A DNA stretch of 64,000 nucleotides, from assembly GCA_051530055.1 (NCBI GenBank), contig CM121342.1, forward strand, positions 12,400,001 to 12,464,000, written 5' to 3'. This document shows positions 41,679-50,123 of the stretch, one piece after another. Every line of letters starts with the position of its first letter. The first letter of the stretch is position 1. A program made the position numbers and the translations under genes. Source of the stretch: Neoechinorhynchus agilis. Taxonomy: Eukaryota; Acanthocephala. Under the pieces are notes generated by a model, which was not told the origin of the DNA, searched no databases, and was given only the letters and a program-made list of their open reading frames with translations.

Positions 41679-42164
41679 TTACAATAGTTGTAACTTTCCC
41701 GTCACTTGATTGATTAAAGCTTCATCGTCCGGACCTATGCCAAGCACAGTGAGTGACCCCTCTTCAATTTGAGTTCGACCAGCATCGGAAATGAGAGTAG
41801 TAATCAAATTTAACTTTTTAGCGTTTTTGTTCAATTCAAAAAGTTCATTCTTACTTCCACACCTGAGAACGATTTTCGCCTGTCCATTTAAACTATTCCA
41901 TGACTTTAGAACTTCTGGGTTTCGCATCTGGGTCTTAACGTAGCAACCAACTGCTGCATGAGCACACTGTGCTCCTATCTTTCCTCGTCCCATTCCAAGG
42001 TCCGTCCGGACTACCATGACCATTTTAAACCTATTTGCACTGCTTGGCCGCGCGATAGTCGGTAAAACTCGCCAAAATAAACGTTTTAGAGCACTAGACG
42101 ATAGAAACCCGATAAATGACCCAGCCAATAGGCCAACTGTTAACGATTGGAAATCCAATTGCAT
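41679..42164 (-). CDS. PTRH2: Peptidyl-tRNA hydrolase 2
   Basis: PTRH2 (Bit1) releases tRNA from stalled peptidyl-tRNA and sits on mitochondria. The frame from ATG 42164 is intronless, 161 residues. An N-terminal membrane anchor (LTVGLLAGSFIGFLSSSAL) is followed by the Pth2 domain: KMVMVVRTDLGMGRGKIGAQ, CAHAAVG, and DAGRTQIEEGS and the GIGPDDEALINQVTG motifs near the C-terminus. The length is slightly below the human protein (179). The gene survives between LINE debris on both sides. Confidence 0.93.
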   Translation of the reverse strand: MQLDFQSLTVGLLAGSFIGFLSSSALKRLFWRVLPTIARPSSANRFKMVMVVRTDLGMGRGKIGAQCAHAAVGCYVKTQMRNPEVLKSWNSLNGQAKIVLRCGSKNELFELNKNAKKLNLITTLISDAGRTQIEEGSLTVLGIGPDDEALINQVTGKLQLL

Positions 42165-42465
42165 CAGCTCTGATAGAACAAATCGATTTCTTCATCCTAC
42201 GCAGACATTTCTTTCTTAGTTTTAAGAAAAACCGATTTTCGTACTTGATTTTGTTTATTACGAATGTTTGATAATCGAACACTACAATGGAGCGCATATT
42301 GTGATCTCTTAAGAGGTATTGAATGACTTTCAATACTCTACAAGACATCATTTTTCACGGAATGGTCAAATGTTCACTTTGGTTCAATCGACTCAATTTA
42401 AAGACCGATTCTGGAAACTAAATTTTCGCTGGGAGTATATCTAAAAATTGAATAAAATTTTCGCG
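42165..42465. other. PTRH2 upstream region
   Basis: No gene visible. The promoter of PTRH2 is expected here. Confidence 0.45.
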
Positions 42466-42600
42466 ATGTATTCCTGCGACAAAATATCTCGCTCGCAGTA
42501 CAACGAGGCAATGCTGCTAGCGTGATAGCGACGGTCGAGGAAGGAGAGAAGCTAAGATTTTGTGGACGGTGGTGATTGCACGTTTTGTACTTTATTATAT
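42466..42600 (+). mobile_element. 3' end of the PD-(D/E)XK LINE
   Basis: Nearly identical to 26795-26925: it starts tattcctgcgacaaaat, ends with the gacggtggtgattgcac tail. Strongly 5'-truncated. Confidence 0.7.
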
Positions 42601-42669
42601 TATCAAATTTAACCAAGTAAAATTGGTCCCTTGTAAAAAAACATATTAGAAAATTTAAACGAAAACTGG

Positions 42670-42800
42670 TGATGATGAAACCCCGGTGAGGTTCGCAGAA
42701 TGTTTTTAATCGAAAAATTGTTTACCGCGGGTACAGACTTCTAAACAATAATTCTCTAATCATATACTCCTCACATATCGACATTTTGATATTTAATTTT
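42670..42800 (+). repeat. Dispersed repeat related to 4240-4620
   Basis: It shares taccgcgggta, acttctaaacaataatt and the following ctcacatatcg segment with 4575-4640. Confidence 0.55.
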
Positions 42801-43144
42801 CAGATCTTTAGCGATGTCACTTGTTTTGAAATTTACAAACTATACATTTTTGAGCTTTTGAATATTTAAATCAGTCTTCTACATCAAGAGACGGCACTTC
42901 TAGTGATAGAATACAATTGAAGAAGGGTCAACGTCCTTATTTAGTAAATCGTTTTCTTTGAGTACGCTGAAATAATTGGCGTGTAACAAGTAGTATTTGT
43001 AACAGTTTTGTTACCGAATCTTTCTTTTATAAATAAACCTCGGTGTGTATGCTACTTTGATGACTGTCTTTAATGGCGCTTCTTTGATTAAAGTTTGCGA
43101 TTGTTTGTGGTCGTTCTCGAATGAATAAAAGGAAGACGTGGACC
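42801..43144. other. Intergenic, no gene seen
   Basis: AT-rich; upstream region of the small gene at 43196. Confidence 0.5.
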
Positions 43145-43152
43145 TATAAAGG
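43145..43152 (+). promoter_or_regulatory. TATA-like element of the third small gene
   Basis: TATAAAGG lies 51 bp upstream of the ATG; a second tataaaag lies immediately before the ATG. The first would give a very short leader. Confidence 0.4.
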
Positions 43153-43195
43153 ATAGTTGAGCTGTTTCTCCACTCGAAACCATCCTATAAAAGAA

Positions 43196-43536
43196 ATGTC
43201 AGATGAAATTCAATGTCCGCTTGTTCAACGATACGTACACGAAATCCAGAATGATGCTTTCCGAGCTCTTTGCTGCTGCCAGTGTTGTCCTCTGAGGGCA
43301 ACACAATATAGAAAGAACAAAGCAGGATCCCGAATTAGAATAAGGGTAAGTCTTTGGTGTTTGTATGTGCTCTTGTAGCTGCTTTTAATCTACCATAATA
43401 GGTTAAATATAGCGGAGATCGTTATGCAGATCTCGAAGCGGAAATATTGACCGGTAAGGATAACAAAAGCACCGCCAAGTTCCATAGAATCTTGAACCGT
43501 TCAGTGCTTCCTACCAGTGAAATTCCAGAATTCTAG
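43196..43536 (+). CDS. Small two-exon protein, diverged member of the local family
   Basis: Exons 43196-43345 and 43402-43536 join through a 56-bp GTAAGT...ATAG intron to 94 codons (MSDEIQCPLVQ... to ...SEIPEF). A cysteine cluster (LCCCQCCPL) lies in exon 1, as in the copies at 7977 and 15205. The second exon starts VKYSGDRYADLEAEI, alignable with IRLNGCDYYDIEANI of those copies, with the intron at the same site and phase 0. That makes it an older paralogue. No known family is recognised. The paired cysteines could bind metal or be lipid-modified; this is a guess. Confidence 0.65.
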
Positions 43537-43987
43537 AGATTAGAGTTTTCATAGCAGGCTTAGTATCGTTAGAAACAACAATAAATTACACTTAGCATCG
43601 ATTGACAAGTTTCGCGTGATTGCCAAAGGTAATGGATGTAAGAGACGTGAAGATTTTTATCATTTACCAACACAACTTAACTTTTTGTTGCAGAGTAAAA
43701 TGTTCGATTATCATTACCAGTATTAGAACTACATTGGTTACCAGTAAATAGGAAGTTTCAATCAGCAAAGTTAAAGTATAAAAGCAGTGATGAAATTGGG
43801 ACTTGAGTATTTATTAGCAGACCCTACGATTTAGGCTCCGAGAATCACTTTATAACGAAAATAAGATTTTGTACTTTGCTTTATCATGTAATCTTCGATT
43901 GATAAAAATCTTTTTAAGATTACTGCTAAACATACTTTATTATTTCTCGTCAATAAAACTACCAGTAATTTTGATCCTTAATTCTTC
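43537..43987. other. Intergenic, no gene seen
   Basis: 3' flanks of the small gene (+) and phosphoglucomutase (-) meet here. No open frame of note. Confidence 0.5.
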
Positions 43988-46398
43988 TCATGTTATCACA
44001 GTTGGATCTCGTCTCTCTAAAAATCGTGGCAAGTCGCTTATTTGGAATGCCAGATCTACCAGTGGTCTAATTGCATCGTCGTGGCTCATCTGAGCGGCTT
44101 TCTTACAATCAGGTTCATTTGTCTCAAGATACATTCGAACAGTAGCTCCGCTGCTTCCTGTTCCACTAATTCTAAAAATCATTCGAGCTCCGTTCTCGAA
44201 TAAAATCCTAACACCTTGATTCTCAGCGCGAGATCCATCGACTGGATCAACATAGCAAAAGTTATCAATCTTTGTCAATCGGTACTCATTTGATCCGCTT
44301 TTGTAGATTCTATTGAAGTTAGGATCCCCACTTTGAGATACGAGAGCATTCAAGTGTTTAAAAAGATCACTAGCTTTGTCACTTTCGCATTCCTCAAAAT
44401 CATAGCGTGTGAAGAAATGTCGACCGAATTTAGTCCAATGTTCCTGCAAAAGTTCTTGTGTGGATTTTTGCGTACGGGCCATGATGGATAACCACGCAAG
44501 TACAGCCCACATTCCGTCCTTTTCTCTTATATGATTTGAACCAGTTCCGAAACTCTCTTCCCCACACAAACAAATTAGATTGGCGTCCATTAAGTTACCA
44601 AAGTACTTCCAACCTGTTCGAGGATGTTAAGCGCTTTTGGAAGAAGCGGGCGGGACTAGAAAATACCAAGAGTAGAAATGACTAGAAATTCGAATTTTGT
44701 TAAAAGTTAACCACATGAAGTTCAAAACATACTTTTAAACTAAGCCTAAGAGCTAATAAAGTAGTGGTATTTGACAGCAGTTTGATTTCTAAAAACGGTC
44801 AAGATTAGCTTTTGAAACCATACTACCGGTTACATTTCCATAAGCGCCAACTCCTCTTAGCAGTCTCATAACACTTTACGTTCATCTTAACAGCCACGGC
44901 GTCGATTGCCTGTGAAGTAGGCATACTTCGGGCAAATCCAGTGACCTTATTCTTAAAATACGGGATGCAATCCAAATGAGCCGCAATTACTGCAAGTGAA
45001 TCACACGGATTCACAAAGAAACCATTACGACCAACAATCATATTTCTATCCCCGTCACCATCAAAGGCAAATCCGAAATCATGCCGACCATTGGCCATTA
45101 GATCCAGAAGCTCTCGTGCGTATGTTGTGTTCGGATCAGGATGCCCTCCACCAAAATCATCGAGACAGTTACATTTGACTGCATCTTCATCTTCCATCCC
45201 AAGATCTTCAACAAGGATTTGCTTTATATATGGACCCATCACACCATGTAGAGCATTACCTGTCACTCTAAAACCTGTCAACAGTTTACGAATCGCATCA
45301 AAATCAAAGAGCTGTTTCATGTAACCGTGATAAGGGCTGACACAATCCACCACATTGATGATAAATGATCCCATATTCTCCACTTGCATTACGTACCGAC
45401 CAACGGTGTGGAGATCGAATTCAATGTCTGCGCAAATTCGATACTCAGACAATGATTTCGAGACTTCATAGGCTGAATTCGTCCAGGTTTCCAAAGCCGG
45501 ACCTCCGTTACTGCCGTTGAATTTTATTCCAAAGTCGCCATGTGGGCCGCCTGGATTGTGGCTGGCTGTTAGGGCTTCAATGTCACAAGTAAAAGCTTCA
45601 CCCAGCAATAGATTGAATCATCTCATTAAAGAAAATCTTAGTGGCAGCGCTGTTAAACCGTTTTTATGATTAACGGATGGTCATGGTAACAAAACGAACC
45701 GCACAAATATTTCATCTAGATTTAATTTTGATGCCTAAAAAATTTTAGATAGGAAATACAAGAGCTGGTGCCTTCCTGCGCTAAAACATTGGTCTCACGA
45801 TCCAAAGAGGAAACGCAGCGAGTGTGGTTGCGACCACTGAGGGTAGAGCGATGCCTCTTCTTCGTGGACGGTGGTAATTCTTGAAACGTTTTGTTGTTAT
45901 GTGTGTAAATGAAAGAGTTGCTTTCAAAAAAATCTTAAAAGAGGTTTTAAAATTTTTTAAGATTGGTATTTAGGAATATAACCCATTTAACGAATTTTTC
46001 CTTTAATTCTAGATTGTGACATTGTGCGTTAAAATTAATCCTGCGTCAAGTTCCATTGAGCGGATCATATAAGAAGCGGCTGGCGTAGAACAAATTCCAT
46101 CCAAAGCAACATTTACTTCTGCAACACCGTTAGCGGGTGCCATTTTAACAACGATAGCGATGCATTCCTTCACCAAATATCGACCATCACCACCTACAAA
46201 TAGTCTGAGGGGTTTTCCCTTGTTAGTCTCAGATCTCGGTTGTGATGGAAGTGTATTGAAGAAAGACTGAAGAAAGTTCTCCATGTAATGCTCCTGTTGG
46301 AAATGCGGGACCCTTTTACGAAGACCACTTGTTCCCGGTTTCTGGTCATCGTAAGGGACGGTTTTTACTGTTGTGATTGGTGCAGGAATCGCCGACAT
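43988..46398 (-). CDS. PGM1: Phosphoglucomutase 1
   Basis: PGM1 interconverts glucose-1-phosphate and glucose-6-phosphate. Exon 1 (46398 to 46027) runs from VPYDDQKPGTSGLRKRV to GLILT. Exon 2 (about 45566-44859) resumes ASHNPGGPHGDFGIKFN, with the catalytic serine loop, then the magnesium loop DGDGDRNM and SMPTSQAID up to CYET. Exon 3 (about 44617-43988) resumes TGWKYFGNLMDA, then CGEESFGTGS, the phosphate-binding RISGTGSSGATVR and the end DPTVIT. Joined length is about 569 residues (human 562). Both introns lack GT-AG ends and have inverted repeats at their ends; intron 1 also holds a LINE fragment. All motifs are intact, so the gene is surely functional if these introns are spliced. Confidence 0.93.
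44618..44858 (-). other. Non-canonical 241-bp intron 2 of PGM1 with inverted-repeat ends
   Basis: Plus-strand 44621-44643 (aggatgttaagcgctttt) is the approximate complement of 44833-44855. The best joint restores ET-A-TGWKYFGN; it gives AA-GA or AG-AA ends on the minus strand. Confidence 0.65.
45570..46026 (-). other. Non-canonical 457-bp intron 1 of PGM1 with inverted-repeat ends
   Basis: The CAATGTCACAA type arms are at 45578-45589 and 46013-46026. TAAC lies on both sides like a target duplication. It cuts the active-site motif GLILT/ASHNPGG. Five equivalent boundaries exist because of the duplication; none is GT-AG. Confidence 0.7.
45750..45905 (+). mobile_element. 3' end of the PD-(D/E)XK LINE inside a PGM1 intron
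   Basis: Close match to 37490-37645 (aatacaagagctg to ttttgttgttatgtgtg), strongly 5'-truncated, antisense to PGM1. It shows that the family moved after this intron existed. Confidence 0.8.
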
Positions 46399-46553
46399 CT
46401 AAAAACAATTCGTCAATTTGCGACTAAATGAACACTGAACCTAGCACAAGGGTTTGTAGTTACCGAAGCATAATTTTTGCGAGCGTCTCCATGGAAACAA
46501 GAATATATCTAATGAAACGACGGACCAGTTAACAAATTAAAAGGACACAGACG

Positions 46554-47216
46554 ATGATTAACGAGCGGAAGTATGAAGAATGCAAGAATTTGGTAGATGC
46601 GGTTTTGAGTAGCAAAGCTAAGCAATCTAAGAAGACGGGACGTCAAAATACTCGATCGGCCAAGAAGACCGGGAAATCAAACTTGAAAAGAAAGGCAGGG
46701 GGCAAAACCGTCAAAGAGAGGAAACCGATCGGGTCGAAAAAGGACCAGTCATTCAAAAAGTGCCAGGAGATTTTGCGGTCAATGAGTGGCAAGAAGGTTA
46801 AGAAGGAAGTTCCGCGAAAAAAAAGAACGAGAAGTGTTGCTTCTAAAAGAACAATGCGATTGAGGGATAAATTGGCAAATATGCCAAGGAAACCGTTGCT
46901 AAAAAATATCACTTTAACCGAAGATAATTTCGCTTATAGCCATATTTGCAATAGAGCCGTTGATGATTTACCGTCGATTAGTGTCAAGGACATCGTTAGA
47001 CTAAAAGAGAATAAGATCGAGACGATTCAACAGCTCGTTGGAACGTATTTGATGACTGGCGATCAGACTAATTACGTTAATTGGATAACGCAACAGGCTA
47101 AAATAAGTGAGGAGTATGCAATCAAGCTGTCGAATTTACTTAGTCAATGGAGTGATTACAATGTGAACGTTGGGAAAAATAGTCGTGTGGAAGAAATTGT
47201 GCAAAGAAGGGTCTGA
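46554..47216 (+). CDS. BAF-like DNA-binding protein with long basic N-terminus
   Basis: An intronless frame of 220 residues. The first 115 residues are extremely rich in lysine and arginine (AKQSKKTGRQNTRSAKKTGK type repeats), like linker histones. Residues about 140-205 (DLPSISVKDIVRLKENKIETIQQLVG, then TNYVNWITQQAKISEEYAIKLSNLLSQWSDY) resemble barrier-to-autointegration factor from its helix-hairpin-helix to the terminal LREWCDAF helix. BAF itself is only 89 residues and lacks the basic tail. The likely role is binding of DNA or chromatin in the nucleus. The family call rests on pattern and not on strong identity. It is divergent from PGM1, with a 155-bp gap for both promoters. Confidence 0.5.
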   Translation: MINERKYEECKNLVDAVLSSKAKQSKKTGRQNTRSAKKTGKSNLKRKAGGKTVKERKPIGSKKDQSFKKCQEILRSMSGKKVKKEVPRKKRTRSVASKRTMRLRDKLANMPRKPLLKNITLTEDNFAYSHICNRAVDDLPSISVKDIVRLKENKIETIQQLVGTYLMTGDQTNYVNWITQQAKISEEYAIKLSNLLSQWSDYNVNVGKNSRVEEIVQRRV

Positions 47217-47616
47217 AATAATCTTGAGTTTCAGTAGCATATCTTTGTGCACGGTCGTGTAGGAAGATATGTCATGAGAAGAACGAGTTTGGGTGTAGGC
47301 AACATGAGTGCCAAAAATAAACGACATGGAGCACAAATGTTTCATAGTCGCATCCTACCTAAGAATAGTGGCAAGCTGCAACCACTTACAGATTGATCGA
47401 TATGATCTATATCTATTCGATTTTAAAGATCGAAAATTTTTCGTTTCCACCTAAGACAATATCATAGCCATAAAATAATTTCCATAGCACGCGTAATGCC
47501 ATAGTAATTCAGTTTTTGGGTATCCACTTTTCAGATCCTAGACGATAATCTATAAAAACTTCTTCGGCTAAAAAGTAAGCAGTATTACTACGATCAAAGA
47601 GCTTGAAAACGTTCAT
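47217..47616. other. 3' flank of the BAF-like gene
   Basis: No gene seen. Confidence 0.45.
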
Positions 47617-47795
47617 CGATATTTCCTGTGATAATTCCGACATTATTAAGGGTTGTCATTGTAAATTGTTCCAAGATAAAAGAGAAAGTTAACTCTCATT
47701 GCGAAAAATTGCTTTTTAACTTTCTCTTTTATCTCCAAACAACCTACAATGACAAACCTTGATAATATCAGAATTATCCGATGTGAAATATCGGA
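47617..47795. repeat. Long imperfect palindrome
   Basis: The arms 47617-47692 and 47716-47795 pair nearly along their full length (gataattc, gttgtcattgta, aagataaaagagaaagtta with complements), around a 23-base centre. At least 60 bp per arm. Probably a foldback element; no flanking direct repeat was found. Confidence 0.75.
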
Positions 47796-47799
47796 AATA

Positions 47800-48418
47800 A
47801 AACAGTGAGGGTGGCATGTTTTTTATATGGCGGAAAATTAATCGAATTTATTAAATTCGATATGTTGACACAATCTCGTGCCTTTATCAAGGTACCCCGA
47901 CGACAATAATCCAAGATATATAGGTTAAGTTGAGAAGTTGATAATCAAATCGAATAGCGAAAAGCTAAGAAAAATATGTTTAAGCAATTTGAGGAAATTG
48001 TGCCGCTATAACCGCATTCGCCTCAATCCAACACGAAATAATAAAATTGTTGATTTAAGCTATTAAATTCCGTAGGCATATGTATATTGTTGGTTTGATT
48101 TCAGACATCCCTATTAAGCAAAGCTTAAATTGTTCTTGTGCTTAATATACCAGCAAAAATATAGGCAATTAACAAGGTTATAAGGGTAGATATAGATCTA
48201 AAAGTCGACTTTAATTGGTTTGCAGAAGATGAACGAAATTGAAAATATCAATGCATAGTCGTTTGAAGAGCTTAACAAAAGTCTATAAAATGTCAACGTA
48301 ATTCTATCTTGGACAAGATTTCACACGTTTTCGTCTTTGATGCTCACTTACACTTCTTGACAGGTAAAGGCATTCGCTATAAAATAGGCTACTAACAAAA
48401 GTTAAGCGAGTTAGCAAA
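47800..48418. other. Spacer with a relic of the E foldback family
   Basis: 47850-47910 contains acacaatctcgtgcctttatcaagg, shared in part with the centres of E elements, next to gaatttattaaattcga (a small palindrome). Otherwise no gene; upstream region of the LRR gene. Confidence 0.5.
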
Positions 48419-49468
48419 ATGAAACTCTGTATTTTATCCCTAATGACAATAGTGATTGTCGTATCATCTGCATTAAAATGTGTAGTGGACAGAAATGTCG
48501 ATGGAAACAAAAGTAACCCGTTCGAACATTGTGACTTACTAACACGTGAAATGGTTATTGAAGGATTTACGTTCAATAAGTTGCCGAAATACTTTACGTC
48601 GCCGTTTAAACTAAAAAAACTAAGGCTAGAAAATGGAGGGAAATTTTTTGGGCAACGCGTTCTGACAGAAACCAAGGGTTTAATTGATCTGAGAATTGTT
48701 AACATGGGAGTTACCAAATTACGGTTTATTGGCAAACATGAAAATTTGGAATATCTTGATATATCCCGAAACGCAATTAGTGACGTTTTATTAGCGAAGA
48801 GAATCAAGGAAGTGAAACAAATATTCGCAAAGGACAATAACTTTACGAGTCTGGATGGATTTCGACGCCTAAGGAAGATGAGAAGTTTAATTCTGTCAAA
48901 AAACATGATAAGCGAAGTAAAAATCGACTGCCCGAAGGATTTTCACGACCTAAGAATTATATCTCTATTTCACAACCCAATCGAGCGACTAGAAATAAAT
49001 AATCAGAAAAGGTGCAGGCATTTGAGAACAATGAAACTATCGTATGGCAGGGTAATAACCGATATTTTCGACCAAATAAAAGAATTACCTGAATTGAGTG
49101 AACTTTATGTGAGATCAGCAATAGTTTCACCGGGAACAACTCTAAAACCAGGAAATGTAAGACATCTTGTCATAACAACGTCAAAAATGAAGCACTTTCC
49201 GAGCTTCGGTGAAAATCGACTCCACTCTCTAACCCTCGAAGAAGGACATATCAGTCAAATCGAACAAGGGGATCTCGTTCCTCTAAAAGATATCGAGGAA
49301 CTAATTTTGAGAAATAATCGGATACGAGAAATAGAGCCAGACGCATTTTCGGGAAACTGCTTATTCCTAAAGCGCTTGGAACTGACAGGACAAAACGATT
49401 TGATTTCAACGGATGAATGGTTCAGAAGACTACCGAAAAAGATAGAGCTAGTGTGGAATCAAAATTGA
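48419..49468 (+). CDS. Secreted leucine-rich-repeat protein
   Basis: An intronless frame of 349 residues. A clear signal peptide (MKLCILSLMTIVIVVSSALK, cleavage near residue 19) is followed by a short cysteine-containing cap and about eight irregular LRRs, for example NLEYLDISRNAISDV, MRSLILSKNMISEV, LRIISLFHNPIERLEI and IEELILRNNRIREIEPDAF. There is no C-terminal membrane segment or GPI-like tail, so the protein is probably secreted. The irregular repeats and lack of a C-terminal cap argue for a lineage-specific binding protein. No orthologue is assigned. Confidence 0.8.
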   Translation: MKLCILSLMTIVIVVSSALKCVVDRNVDGNKSNPFEHCDLLTREMVIEGFTFNKLPKYFTSPFKLKKLRLENGGKFFGQRVLTETKGLIDLRIVNMGVTKLRFIGKHENLEYLDISRNAISDVLLAKRIKEVKQIFAKDNNFTSLDGFRRLRKMRSLILSKNMISEVKIDCPKDFHDLRIISLFHNPIERLEINNQKRCRHLRTMKLSYGRVITDIFDQIKELPELSELYVRSAIVSPGTTLKPGNVRHLVITTSKMKHFPSFGENRLHSLTLEEGHISQIEQGDLVPLKDIEELILRNNRIREIEPDAFSGNCLFLKRLELTGQNDLISTDEWFRRLPKKIELVWNQN

Positions 49469-49846
49469 AGAATACTCGTAGGAATGTGTTTAGAGATAAA
49501 CACGATTCTGCAAGAATTTTAAACGAAAAGAGTATATATTGAGGGTTACATTCGGGTGGTGGTAAGGGATATGTTGTTATTTAGGCCGCTTGTCGACATT
49601 CGAGGGCAGACACCTGAATTAAATCCATGGCGCTAAGAAGGGGTCATAAACTGATAAAACATATTCGTCTTTCAATTTTTAGACCAATAACCTTGATTAT
49701 CCATATTAAAACATGGAGTCATTGTCATTTCAATGTTTTTCAGATGAAAATAAAAGTTAGGTAGATTTTTATATGAAGGCGAAACACATTTGATTCTTCG
49801 CTTAAGCAACATGATATATAAAAGCAACCCATATCGATGCCTGAAT
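49469..49846. other. 3' flank of the LRR gene
   Basis: No gene seen. Confidence 0.45.
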
Positions 49847-50025
49847 GCTTGAAGATTGAAATGCCCATGTTTGTTTATGGCGTAAAGATTCAAATATTTC
49901 GGCGCACAATCTATTTGAACGCGCTTATCAAAGTTGTAAATTTATCTAATCGACTAGCGTTGATAAAGTCGTACAAAAGGAATGTGCGCCGAAATATTGG
50001 AATTTTTACGCCAGATACAAACATT
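49847..50025. mobile_element. Foldback element E3
   Basis: The left tail gcttgaagattgaaatgccc is followed by arm atgtttgtttatggcgtaaa, inner arm aatatttcggcgcacaat and their complements ending ccagatacaaacat. Same family as E2 and E4. It lies about 100 bp from the start of the satellite. No clear direct repeat. Confidence 0.6.
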
Positions 50026-50123
50026 TTACTGGATCAAAAAAATGTTACATACCTACAAAGAAAAGCGTTAGAGCAATAAAAATATGATCGTATCTAATTT
50101 GCTCGTATGATTCCAATAGGTCC

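Noticed and set aside
46265-46290. CTGAAGAAAG on the plus strand
   Set aside because: It lies in PGM1 coding sequence and has no GAAA block or stem II.
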